From the NCBI RefSeq assembly GCF_002157145.1, contig NZ_CP021361.1:2225001-2289000 (forward strand): a stretch of DNA of 64,000 nucleotides, given 5' to 3'. Source of the stretch: Acidovorax carolinensis. Lineage in GTDB: Bacteria; Pseudomonadota; Gammaproteobacteria; Burkholderiales; Burkholderiaceae_C. The position numbers were made by a program, and so were the translations under genes. The notes under the pieces are model-generated. The model was not told the DNA's origin and did no database searches. It saw only the letters and a program-made list of their open reading frames with translations. Positions within the stretch are counted from its first letter, which is position 1. Each line of letters starts with the position of its first letter. Shown piece by piece: positions 46,276-54,720 of this stretch.

Positions 46276-49074
46276 ATGACGCCAGAGGCCAAAGCCAGGG
46301 TAACGATAGATGCACTGTTGGTGGCGGCGGGCTGGCACGTCTGCAATGTGGCGAATGCCAACATCCATGCCAGCACCGGCGTGGCCATCCGCGAGTTCCC
46401 GCTCAACAACGGCTTCGGTTTTGCCGACTACATGCTGTATATCAATGGCAAAGCCTGCGGCATCATCGAGGCCAAGAAGCAAGGCGCCACCCTGACCGGC
46501 GTAGAGCTGCAAAGTGGCCGCTACGCCCAAGGCCTGCCCACCAGCCTGCCCGCCTGGCATCGCCCCCTGCCCTTTGTGTGGGAAAGCACCGGCGTAGAAA
46601 CCCACTTCACCAACGGTCTGGACCCTGAGCCGCGCGCCCGCAGCGTGTTCGCCTTCTTCCGCCCCGAGCTGCTGGCACAGTGGCTGGCACTGCTGCCCCC
46701 GGCAGTAGGCAGCCAAGGTGTCAGCGAAGCGCCCAGCACCTTTCTGGCCCGCATGCGCGCCATGCCCAAGCTGGTTACCGAATGGGGCAGCGGCGGCGCG
46801 CACTATGCACTGTGGCCCGCCCAAATTGGCGCCATCACCAACCTGGAAAAAAGCCTCGCCGCCAACAAGCCCAAGGCCCTGATCCAGATGGCCACCGGCA
46901 GCGGCAAAACCTTCACCAGCATCGGCTTCATCTACCGCCTCATCAAGTTTGGCGGCGCGCGGCGCGTGCTGTTCTTGGTAGACCGGGGCAACCTGGCACG
47001 CCAGACCAAAAAAGAGTTTGACGCCTACGCCAGCCCCTACAACAACTACAAGTTTGGCGAGGAATACATCGTTCAGCACCTGCAAAGCAACCAGCTCGAC
47101 ACCAGCGCCCGCGTGGTCATCTGCACCATCCAGCGCATGTTCAGCATGCTCAAAGGGCGCGAGCTGACCGAAGAGGCCGACGAAGAAAGCACCGAACGCA
47201 TCGAAGGCCTGTTCAAAGACCCCGAGCCCATTGGCTACAACCCGGCCATACCCATCGAGAGCTTTGACATTGTGGTTACCGACGAGGCCCACCGCAGCAT
47301 CTACAACCTGTGGCGCCAGGTGCTGGAATACTTTGACGCGTACCTGATTGGCCTGACCGCCACGCCCAACAAACAGACCTTTGGCTTCTTCAACCAAAAC
47401 CTGGTCGTGGAATACGGCCACGCCCAGGCCGTGGCCGATGGCGTGAACGTCAACTACGACGTCTACCGCATCAAAACCGAAGTGAGCGAGCAAGGCGCCA
47501 AGGTGGACAAAGGCTTCTGGCTGGAAACGCAAGACAAGGCCACCCGCCGCAAAACCGCCTGGCAGCTGGACGACGACTTTGAATACCAGCCCGAAGAGCT
47601 GGACCGCGCCGTGCAAACGCCCGACCAGATCCGCACCGTGGTGCGCACCCTGCGCGACCGCTGGCAGCCCGACATGTTCCCCCAGCGGCAAGAGCTGCCC
47701 AAAACCCTCATCTTTGCCAAAGACGACAACCACGCCGAAAAGATTGTCGAAATCCTGCGCGAAGAGTTTGGCCGCGGAAACGAGTTTGCGCAAAAAATCA
47801 CCTACCGCAGCGCCCAGGGCGGCGGCACCAGCCCCGAGCAGCTGATTAAAGACTTCCGCACCGGCTACTACCCCCGCGTGGCCGTCACGGTGGACATGAT
47901 CGCCACCGGCACCGACATCAAACCGGTGGAAATCGTCGTCTTCATGCGCAGCGTGAAAAGCCGCAGCTTCTTCGAGCAGATGAAAGGCCGTGGCGTGCGC
48001 GTGTGCAAAGACGACGACCTGCGCAGCGTCAACCCCGGCGAACACATCAAGAAGGACCATTTCGTCATCGTCGATTGCGTGGGTGTGTGCGAGCGCGACA
48101 AAACCGACAGCCGCCCCATGGACACCAAGAAAAGCGTGCCCCTGGACAAACTGCTGCAAGCCGTGAGCCTGGGCAATGTGGAAGACGATGTCCTATCAAG
48201 CATCGCCGCCCGCCTGGCCCGGCTGGACAAAGACGCCAGCGATGCCGACCGCGCCAAGGTGGTAGAGCTGAGTGGCGGCAAAACCCTGCGCGAGCTGGCG
48301 CGCGGCATTGTGGACGCCCTGGCCATCGACGCCACCCAAGACATGTCGCCCGCCGAGGCCAACCAGCGCCTTCGGGATGCAACCAAGCCATTCGCCGCTC
48401 CCGCCCTGCGCGAGCAGCTATTAAAAATGAAGCAAAAGGCCGACCTGGTGATCGACACGGTCACCCAAGACAGCCTGCTGCACGCCGGCTTTAGCGAAGG
48501 CAGCGACCGCGAAGGTCACGCTGGGGCGCTGGTGCAAAGCTTTGAAGATTTCATCAAGCAGCACAAAGACGAAATCACCGCCCTGCAAATCTTGTATAGC
48601 CGCCCCACGCGCGCCCCGCTCAAGTTTGAAGACGTGCAAGCCTTGGCCGACGCCCTGCACGCCCCGCCGCTGAACATTGACGAAGGCGCCCTGTGGCAGG
48701 CCTACGCCACACTGCGCAAAGGCGCAGTGAAAGGCGCCACGCAGCGCCGCCTGTTGACGGACTTGGTCAGCCTGGTGCGCTTTGCCATGCAGCAGACCAA
48801 CGAACTGGTGCCCTACCCCGAGCGCGTGCAGGCCAACTTCAAAGCCTGGCTGGCCCAGCACCAGCAGACAAGCAACAACAACCCGTTCACCACTGAGCAA
48901 CAACACTGGCTAGAAATGATCCGCGACCACATCGCCGCCAACCTCGGCATTGAAATAGACGACTTTGAATACGCCCCCTTCAATGCCCAAGGCGGCCTGG
49001 GCAAAGTGCACCAGCTCTTTGGCGCGGAACTGCCCAAGGTGATTGAAGAACTGAATCGGGAGTTGGCGGCGTGA
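46276..49074 (+). CDS. hsdR: Type I restriction enzyme R subunit
   Basis: A 932-residue motor/nuclease subunit. N-terminal PD-(D/E)xK nuclease with D51 in GFADYM and E65-x-K67 in IIEAKKQG. Walker A ATGSGKTF (206-213), DEAH-type motif VTDEAHRS, SAT-like LTATP, and helicase motif VI region QMKGRGVR. The C-terminal domain (TTEQQHWLEMIRDHIAANLGIEIDDFEY) is the HsdM/HsdS contact region. It appears intact. Its stop overlaps the hsdS GTG (GTGA). First gene of the defence island; its partner hsdM lies 6.5 kb downstream. Confidence 0.95.
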   Translation: MTPEAKARVTIDALLVAAGWHVCNVANANIHASTGVAIREFPLNNGFGFADYMLYINGKACGIIEAKKQGATLTGVELQSGRYAQGLPTSLPAWHRPLPFVWESTGVETHFTNGLDPEPRARSVFAFFRPELLAQWLALLPPAVGSQGVSEAPSTFLARMRAMPKLVTEWGSGGAHYALWPAQIGAITNLEKSLAANKPKALIQMATGSGKTFTSIGFIYRLIKFGGARRVLFLVDRGNLARQTKKEFDAYASPYNNYKFGEEYIVQHLQSNQLDTSARVVICTIQRMFSMLKGRELTEEADEESTERIEGLFKDPEPIGYNPAIPIESFDIVVTDEAHRSIYNLWRQVLEYFDAYLIGLTATPNKQTFGFFNQNLVVEYGHAQAVADGVNVNYDVYRIKTEVSEQGAKVDKGFWLETQDKATRRKTAWQLDDDFEYQPEELDRAVQTPDQIRTVVRTLRDRWQPDMFPQRQELPKTLIFAKDDNHAEKIVEILREEFGRGNEFAQKITYRSAQGGGTSPEQLIKDFRTGYYPRVAVTVDMIATGTDIKPVEIVVFMRSVKSRSFFEQMKGRGVRVCKDDDLRSVNPGEHIKKDHFVIVDCVGVCERDKTDSRPMDTKKSVPLDKLLQAVSLGNVEDDVLSSIAARLARLDKDASDADRAKVVELSGGKTLRELARGIVDALAIDATQDMSPAEANQRLRDATKPFAAPALREQLLKMKQKADLVIDTVTQDSLLHAGFSEGSDREGHAGALVQSFEDFIKQHKDEITALQILYSRPTRAPLKFEDVQALADALHAPPLNIDEGALWQAYATLRKGAVKGATQRRLLTDLVSLVRFAMQQTNELVPYPERVQANFKAWLAQHQQTSNNNPFTTEQQHWLEMIRDHIAANLGIEIDDFEYAPFNAQGGLGKVHQLFGAELPKVIEELNRELAA

Positions 49075-49394
49075 GTGAACTTTCCATGATTCCACTTCGC
49101 GACTTGATTCTGGAATCTCAGAACGGGCTCTCGAAACGTAGCGGCGCAGATGGGATGGAAACACCGGTATTGCGACTTGCAAACATAACAGCAGGCAGCA
49201 TCGACGAGTCAGACCCCAGAGAATTTCGCCTCACTGCCAAGGAACTTGCCAAGTACGCACTCCAACACGGCGACCTCGTTTGCATCCGAGTAAACGGCAG
49301 CAAGGCTCTAGTTGGCCGGGTGATCCAATTCCGAGCGAATCGCGTTTGGGCGTACTGCGATCACTTCATTCGCTTGCGACCGAATCAAGCCCTA
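49071..49394 (+). pseudogene. hsdS: hsdS 5' fragment, interrupted by IS630-family element
   Basis: 108 codons of the Type I specificity subunit, from the GTG overlapping the hsdR stop (an ATG at 49086 is the alternative). It contains most of the first target-recognition domain (LRLANITAGSIDESDPREFRLTAKELAKYALQHGDLVCIRVNGSKALVGR..). The frame runs into the insertion and stops two codons later (GTG TCC TGA). Removing the insertion plus one TA restores ..[18 protein letters not shown].. exactly. Confidence 0.93.
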
Positions 49395-50477
49395 GTGTCC
49401 TGAGTTAGAAATTCGCAGACAAAATCTTTCGATGCTTGCAAGGATGTCGTCGGCGGACTTGGCCCAGACGAATGGTTTTGGATCCGCGTTGTTGAGTTCG
49501 AGGTATTCGCGGATTGCTTGTTCGAGCTGTCTTGTTGATCTGTGCGTGCCGCGACGGATGCACTTCTCGGTCAGGGTGGCGAACCAGCGCTCGACCTGGT
49601 TCAGCCAGGATGCAGAGGTGGGCGTGAAGTGCACGTGAAACCTGGGATGTCTGCCGAACCATGCCCTGATTGAGGGGGTCTTGTGCGTGCCGTAGTTGTC
49701 CATCACCAGATGCACGTCCAAGCCAGCAGGCACGTTGGCTTCGATGGTTCGCAGAAATTGCAGGAACTCCGTGCTGCGATGGCGCCGATGCAACTCCCCG
49801 ATCACTTCGCCCGTGGCAATGTCCAGCGCCGCAAACAGCGTCGTCGTGCCATGGCGCATGTAGTCGTGGGTTCGCCGCTCGGGGATGCCCGGTGCCAGCG
49901 GCAGGATCGGCTGTGTACGGTCCAGCGCCTGGATCTGGCTCTTCTCATCCACGCACAACACCATCGCCTTGAGCGGCGGATCCATGTACAGGCCGACAAT
50001 GTCGCGCACCTTCTCGACGAACAGCGGATCACTGGAGAGTTTGAAGGTTTCATGGCGGTGCGGCTGCAAGCCGAAAGCCCGCCAGATTCGACTCACAGCC
50101 GTCTGTGACACATCCATGGCGCGCGCCATACTGCGCGTGCTCCAGTGCGTGGCACCAGCGGGCACGGACTCCAGCGTCTTGGCGATGACGGCATCGACTC
50201 GGGCATCGTCGATCGTACGCGGTGCACCCGGGCGCGGTGCGTCAAGCAGACCGTCCAGCCGCAGCTGGACAAACCGACCGCGCCACTTCGATACCGTCTG
50301 CTGCGTGACCCGCTGGCGCGCTGCCACCACTTTGTTATCCGAACCTTCGGCACAGGCCAGCACGATGCGCGCTCGCAACGCCAGAGCCTGCGCCGTCTTG
50401 CGACGCTTGGTCAGCGCGATCAGCTGTTCGCGCTCCGTCACGCTCAACACCAATGGAGTCTTTGGTCTTCCGCTCAT
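49392..50477 (-). CDS. IS630-family transposase
   Basis: A 361-residue DDE transposase. N-terminal helix-turn-helix ([35 protein letters not shown]), then the catalytic triad: Asp in [13 protein letters not shown], Asp in [13 protein letters not shown], Glu in [16 protein letters not shown]. The start is the ATG at 50477 (MSGRPKTP). The reading frame has no stop of its own inside the element: TAG is built from the duplicated target TA plus the next host base (49392-49394). It lies antisense to hsdS. Confidence 0.93.
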   Translation of the reverse strand: MSGRPKTPLVLSVTEREQLIALTKRRKTAQALALRARIVLACAEGSDNKVVAARQRVTQQTVSKWRGRFVQLRLDGLLDAPRPGAPRTIDDARVDAVIAKTLESVPAGATHWSTRSMARAMDVSQTAVSRIWRAFGLQPHRHETFKLSSDPLFVEKVRDIVGLYMDPPLKAMVLCVDEKSQIQALDRTQPILPLAPGIPERRTHDYMRHGTTTLFAALDIATGEVIGELHRRHRSTEFLQFLRTIEANVPAGLDVHLVMDNYGTHKTPSIRAWFGRHPRFHVHFTPTSASWLNQVERWFATLTEKCIRRGTHRSTRQLEQAIREYLELNNADPKPFVWAKSADDILASIERFCLRISNSGH

Positions 50478-50557
50478 GGCCACCTCATCGTGCAATGACA
50501 CCACACGACTGATTGCATTGGCAGAAAATAATTCAATGAATTTTTAACTCAGGACAC
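49395..50557 (-). mobile_element. complete IS630-family insertion sequence (1163 bp)
   Basis: The ends GTGTCCTGAGTTA (left) and TAACTCAGGACAC (right) are perfect 13-bp inverted repeats that extend imperfectly further in (GAAATTC/GAATTTT). The element is flanked by TA at 49393-49394 and 50558-50559, the target duplication expected of this family. It carries a single intact transposase gene, and the precise junctions suggest a recent insertion. Confidence 0.95.
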
Positions 50558-50559
50558 TA

Positions 50560-51618
50560 GTGGATCATCGGTATTTGGCGCACTACTTCAACTCGCAGAC
50601 TGTAAGGCGCCACATCGAATTGAACATGGTGTCCAGCGCCGGGCAGAACACCGTCAGTCAAGGCACGATGCTGGACATTCCTGTGCCATGTCCCGGCCTT
50701 GAGACGCAGCGCGAAATCGTCGCCGAACTCGAAAAACAGTTCTCCCGCCTCGACGAAGCCGTCGCCAACCTCCAGCGCGTCAAAGCCAACCTCAAACGCT
50801 ACAAAGCCTCCGTCCTCAAAGCCGCCGTCGAAGGCCGCCTCGTAGAAACCGAAGCCTCCCTGGCCCGCCGTGAAGGCCGCACCTACGAGACCGGCGAACA
50901 GCTTTTGCAGCGGATTCTTGGGGAGCGGCGGGCGAAGTGGGCGGGGCGTGGAAAGTACAAAGAGCCGGACGCTGCAAATCAGTCCGTACTTGGTGGCTTG
51001 CCTGACGGGTGGACGTGGATTGCTGTTGACGCCATTGCTTTCGTGACGAAGCTCGCAGGTTTTGAATACACGAAATACGTCACATACGCGAATGATGGTG
51101 ACCTCGCTGTATTGAAAGCTGAAAACGCAGGGCCGGATGGGTTTAGGCGGACCGACTTCTCTCGCGTCCACAGCGATTCAGTTAGTACCCTTACTCGGTC
51201 GCGAGTTGGGGCTGGAGATCTATTGATGGTCTTCGTTGGCGCCGGAACCGGAAACGTCGCCTGCACACCGAATGACCGGGAATACTTTCTTGGTCCCAAC
51301 ATCGCCATGATTCGGGTAGACCCAGCGAATGTGAATTCGCCCTATGTTGAGATGTTTCTTCGATCACCTACTGGCAAGAATTTAGCCCTAGGACTCACTA
51401 AGGCGGTTGCGCAACCTTCATTGTCAATGGGGAACATTCGAATGATTCCCGTGGCACTGCCGCCAATCGCCGAGCAAGTCCGAATCGTCGCCGAAGTAGA
51501 CCGCCACCTGTCCATCATTCGCGAAGTCGCAGCCGAGGTCGATGCCAACCTCCAGCGCGCGCAGGCGCTGCGGCAGGCGACCCTTGCGAAAGCCTTTACA
51601 GCATCAACTCAACATTAG
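50560..51618 (+). pseudogene. hsdS: hsdS 3' fragment (second half of specificity subunit)
   Basis: 352 codons continuing hsdS in the same frame: the end of the first recognition domain (VDHRYLAHYFNSQTVRRHIELN..), central conserved region (ETQREIVAELEKQFSRLDEAVANLQRVKANLKRYKASVLKAAVEGRL), second recognition domain (about 50990-51460) and C-terminal conserved helix (EQVRIVAEVDRHLSIIREVAAEVDANLQRAQALRQATLAKAF). It begins with a GTG, so it could be translated alone as a long half-S, but no ribosome site is visible. Base composition falls toward A/T in the second recognition domain. Whole hsdS would be 460 residues. Confidence 0.9.
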
Positions 51619-51629
51619 GATTTGCACCA

Positions 51630-53024
51630 ATGAAGTTTCGATTGCCTGAGCTAGAGATTCCCTCTGATGACCCGTTTCGTAACGACGCACTTGAGCGTAA
51701 GCCAGCCGTGGAGTTTCTTGCTGGACTACTTGACAAGTTCAACGGCCCGTTTGTGCTGGCGCTTGATTCGCCATGGGGAACAGGTAAAACGACGCTAGTG
51801 AGAATGTTGAAAGCCAAACTGGAGCAGGCGAATTTCCAGTGCGTGTACTTCAATGCCTGGCAGACCGACTTTGTTGATGATCCGTTGGTGGCATTGGTGT
51901 CAGAGTTGGATTGCATTGATTTTGTGGATGGCGAGGCTAAGACCACTTTCAAAAAGCATCTCACTAGTGTCAAGAAGATAACCACTGCTGTAGCGAAGCG
52001 TGGATTGATTGCAGGAGCAAAGGCAGCAACTCTTGGCGCATTGGATTTGGAGCGCGAGTTTGAGGCTGTTGCGGCCGACGTCGCTGGTGGTGTTACTGGT
52101 GATGCGATCGATGCTTTTCAAAAGGAAAAGGCTGCGTTGAAGAAGCTCCGCGACGACCTTGAGGCGGCAGTAGCTCAATTGAAAGAGGGTGGAAAGCGGG
52201 ATTCACTCATCTTCTTCATTGATGAGTTGGACCGTTGCCGCCCCACATTTGCAATTGAACTTTTAGAACGTATCAAACACCTGTTTGATCTGTCGAATAT
52301 CGTTTTTGTACTTTCTGTTGATAAGGCGCAGCTTTCTGCGAGTGTTGCGTCGGTTTATGGCGAAAAGTCAGACACGCAGGAATACTTGAGGCGCTTCTTT
52401 GATCTTGAGTTTGGCATTCCGAAAATTGACTCCAAGCGTCACACCACAACACTGCTCACCCGGTTTGGGATGGACGATATTTTTGTAGGGCGCAGAGGGG
52501 AATTGCAGTACGACAAGAGTCACTTTGTTGACTACTTTTCTGCACTGGCAGATGTGTTTCAGTTGTCGTTGCGAGCCCGTGAGCGATGCGTCACCATGTT
52601 GGCGGTCGTCATGCACCAAACGCCGGAAAATCACTATCTTGACGCGATTTTGGTGTCGTATTTGATTGCCCTCCGTACAAAGCAACCTGAATCCTTCCGT
52701 GCTTTGTGCAAAGGTACGTTGTCTGTGGGGGCAGCTATGGAGGCGTTGAAGGCTTTACCGGGTGGAAGCGAGCTAGTGGCAGATCGTCCAGGTATGCTGA
52801 TTGAATCCTATTTGCTCGCGGGCGATCCGAATACTGACCGAGTGAATGCGCATTACAAAAAGCTCGAAGACCTTTGGAAGTCAAATGAGGGTGATCCTGC
52901 CGAGCGCTCACGTGCGCAGGAAATGTTGAATTTTCGCAATCGAATAGTTGCGGGTTATCGCAATAGATTCGATTACAGAACATCAGCGTCAAAGATTGAT
53001 GTCGCGGTATCTTTTAGAGATTGA
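51630..53024 (+). CDS. KAP family P-loop NTPase
   Basis: A 464-residue NTPase. Walker A SPWGTGKTTL (about 47-56), CVYFNAWQTDF, and Walker B LIFFIDELDRCRP (193-205) followed by ELLERIKHLFDLSNIVFVLSVDKAQL are diagnostic of the KAP group (STAND-related). The insert between the Walker motifs includes a weakly hydrophobic stretch (about 118-140) that may contact a membrane. Codon use is clearly more A/T-rich than flanking genes, which suggests separate acquisition. It starts 11 bp after hsdS on the same strand. KAP NTPases occur in several anti-phage loci; a defence role here is inferred from context. Confidence 0.88.
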   Translation: MKFRLPELEIPSDDPFRNDALERKPAVEFLAGLLDKFNGPFVLALDSPWGTGKTTLVRMLKAKLEQANFQCVYFNAWQTDFVDDPLVALVSELDCIDFVDGEAKTTFKKHLTSVKKITTAVAKRGLIAGAKAATLGALDLEREFEAVAADVAGGVTGDAIDAFQKEKAALKKLRDDLEAAVAQLKEGGKRDSLIFFIDELDRCRPTFAIELLERIKHLFDLSNIVFVLSVDKAQLSASVASVYGEKSDTQEYLRRFFDLEFGIPKIDSKRHTTTLLTRFGMDDIFVGRRGELQYDKSHFVDYFSALADVFQLSLRARERCVTMLAVVMHQTPENHYLDAILVSYLIALRTKQPESFRALCKGTLSVGAAMEALKALPGGSELVADRPGMLIESYLLAGDPNTDRVNAHYKKLEDLWKSNEGDPAERSRAQEMLNFRNRIVAGYRNRFDYRTSASKIDVAVSFRD

Positions 53025-53042
53025 TATGAAAAGGCTAGTAGT

Positions 53043-53375
53043 GTGAATCAGCCTTTCTCCCTCCGCATTTTCGTCGCAGACGGCGACCCCGACGGCCTGC
53101 GCATCGTCGACAAGTAGGGGGCGACACCGAGCCAGGTCCGCGTGCTGCGCATCCGCTTGCCGGGCGATCTGCGGCGTTGCAAATCCTCGCCATGGCAATG
53201 GCCATGTCTGCGGTTTGCGCCTTGCATCTCATCCCGGCCAGCGGCGCGCCGCATCACGGCCCTGGCCCAGCGTCGCCCCGACTGGATCGGCAAGGCGCTG
53301 GTGTTCCCGCGTGCGCTGCTGCCGCAGGTCAAGGCCCGGCCCGAGCTGGCGCAGACCGGGGTGTACCTGCTGTGA
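53043..53375 (+). pseudogene. GIY-YIG nuclease gene broken by repeat insertion
   Basis: A GTG at 53043 opens [24 protein letters not shown] then TAG (53115-53117). After a 162-bp inverted-repeat element the same protein resumes at 53280: DWIGKALVFPRALLPQVK, ARPELAQTGVYLL, then TGA at 53373. This is the N-terminus of a family of GIY-YIG nuclease proteins found near restriction loci; GVY is the first half of the GIY motif. The rest, including the YIG half, is replaced by a second 162-bp element. No functional nuclease can be made. Confidence 0.78.
53118..53279. mobile_element. 162-bp inverted-repeat element containing a family 2 repeat
   Basis: The ends GGGGCGACACCGAGCCAGG (53118-53136) and CCTGGCCCAGCGTCGCCCC (53261-53279) pair with 16 of 19 positions. 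Inside is the family 2 unit: GGGCGATCTGCGGCGTTGC, core CGCCATGGCAATGGCCATG, GCGCCTTGCATCTCATCCC. It lies within the GIY-YIG coding sequence. No gene is encoded. Confidence 0.72.
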
Positions 53376-53537
53376 GGAGCCTGCGCGGCAGAAGGAGCGT
53401 CGGCTGCAAAGCGGCTGCGGCAGTCCGTTTTTCACCGCCTTCTTGCCCCATAGCAGGGCTATGGGCCTGCGAAGGCGGCAAAAACTGTCCTCGCCGGAAC
53501 CGCTTTTCGCTTCGACACCTTCTGCCGCACAGGCTCC
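53376..53537. mobile_element. second 162-bp inverted-repeat element
   Basis: GGAGCCTGCGCGGCAGAAGG (53376-53395) and CCTTCTGCCGCACAGGCTCC (53518-53537) pair at 19 of 20 positions. The centre is a strong nested hairpin: CCGCCTTC/GAAGGCGG (53435-53442/53471-53478) enclosing CCCATAGC-AGG-GCTATGGG. It follows directly on the stop that ends the nuclease remnant. The remaining stretch 53538-53605 shows nothing recognisable. Confidence 0.72.
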
Positions 53538-53605
53538 GCAAGCCGCGCCAACAGCGGAACTGCGATCCCCACCCGCCATGGATGTTGCGCGCATGACCGC
53601 GTACT

Positions 53606-53660
53606 TTGTCCATTATTGAGATTTGTCCAACAATCGTGGACAATCATCAAAAATGGACAA
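53606..53660. promoter_or_regulatory. four-box symmetrical operator of the AbiE-type locus
   Basis: Boxes TTGTCCA at 53606-53612 and 53623-53629, and TGGACAA at 53637-53643 and 53654-53660. Spacings are N10, N7, N10, so the four 7-mers form two nested palindromes about one centre. The last box overlaps the ATG of the antitoxin gene (ATGGACAAA). This is a strong candidate for cooperative autorepression by the antitoxin. Confidence 0.82.
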
Positions 53661-54720
53661 AACACCTCCCCCACCTGAAACCCTTCTCCTGAACGCGGCG
53701 TTGCAGGCCGCTCGCGACCTGGGGCTGGACGCGCAATGGGAGCCCATTCAACCGCAGGGGGGCGTGGCGCATGCAGACGCCGTGCTGCAGATTGGCCGCG
53801 GTGGCAAGGGCCAAAGGTACGTGGTCGAAGTGCGCCGCCAGTTGCGCCCGGCCAACCTGGGCGCTGCCCTGCATCAGCTCGACCGGCAAGCGGCGGCGCA
53901 CAGCTTGCCAGGGCTCTTGGTGGCCGACTACATCCGCCAGGATATGGCAGACGCCCTGCGCAAGCAGGGGCGTGAGTTTGTCGACACGGTGGGCAATGCC
54001 TTCATTCAGCAGCCCCATGTTCTGGTATGGGCCACAGGCCGCAAACCCTTGACCAAGGCAGCGGCGCCGCAGGTGGGGCGGGCCTTTCAATCCACCGGTT
54101 TGCAAGTGCTGTTTGCACTGCTTTGCCACCCCGAGTGGGTCAATTTGCCCTACCGCGAGTTGGCAGCACGCGCTGGTGTAGCGCATGGCACGGTGGGCTG
54201 GGTCATGCCAGACCTGCAGAGCCAGGGTTTTGTGGCAGACCTCAATGGCAAGCGCGGCACCCGCCGGTTGTTTGATGGCGAGCGACTGCTCGCGCAGTGG
54301 GCAGACGCCTATGCCCGCCAGCTGCGGCCGCGCACCTTGCTGGGCCGTTACTACGTGCCGGCTATTGCCGATTGGCAAGAGTGGCCGCTTGCCCAGCATG
54401 GTGCCCAATGGGGCGGCGAGCCCGCTGGCGCGCTGCTTACCAGTTACCTCACGCCCGGCGAGCTGACGATGTATGCCGACAAACTGCCCGGCCCACTGGC
54501 AGCACGCTACCGCTTTGCCAAAGAACCAGACGTGGCGCACAAGGCCGTGGTGGAGGTGCGCCGCCGGTTTTGGCATTTTCCTCAAGACGAGATGGCTGGG
54601 CCTTGTGTACCGCCCGTGCTGGTGTATGCCGACCTGATGGCCACCGGCGACGCGCGGTGCCTTGAAACTGCCAAACGCCTGTACGAAGACCATGTTGCAC
54701 GACTTATCCGCCAGGTTTGA
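53653..54720 (+). CDS. AbiEi-type antitoxin / transcriptional regulator
   Basis: A 355-residue protein resembling the type IV AbiEi antitoxin group. A winged-helix-like segment lies at about residues 150-210 (STGLQVLFALLCHPEWVNLPYRELAARAGVAHGTVGWVMPDLQSQGF). The N-terminal part has ADAVLQIGRGGKGQRYVVEVRRQL, resembling a nuclease-fold D..E-x-R/K arrangement, which may be structural only. It is longer than classical AbiEi. The ATG at 53653 lies in an operator box, fitting autoregulation. The gene overlaps the toxin gene by 29 bp. Confidence 0.8.
   Translation: MDKTPPPPETLLLNAALQAARDLGLDAQWEPIQPQGGVAHADAVLQIGRGGKGQRYVVEVRRQLRPANLGAALHQLDRQAAAHSLPGLLVADYIRQDMADALRKQGREFVDTVGNAFIQQPHVLVWATGRKPLTKAAAPQVGRAFQSTGLQVLFALLCHPEWVNLPYRELAARAGVAHGTVGWVMPDLQSQGFVADLNGKRGTRRLFDGERLLAQWADAYARQLRPRTLLGRYYVPAIADWQEWPLAQHGAQWGGEPAGALLTSYLTPGELTMYADKLPGPLAARYRFAKEPDVAHKAVVEVRRRFWHFPQDEMAGPCVPPVLVYADLMATGDARCLETAKRLYEDHVARLIRQV

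Noticed and set aside
46249..48159. A 636-codon minus-strand frame opposite hsdR
   Set aside because: His/Val/Gly-rich shadow; hsdR has all nuclease and helicase motifs on the plus strand.
53280..53375. The 31-residue DWIGKALVFPRALLPQVK... frame as a stand-alone small gene
   Set aside because: No start codon or ribosome site, and it continues the broken nuclease at 53043. It is a remnant.
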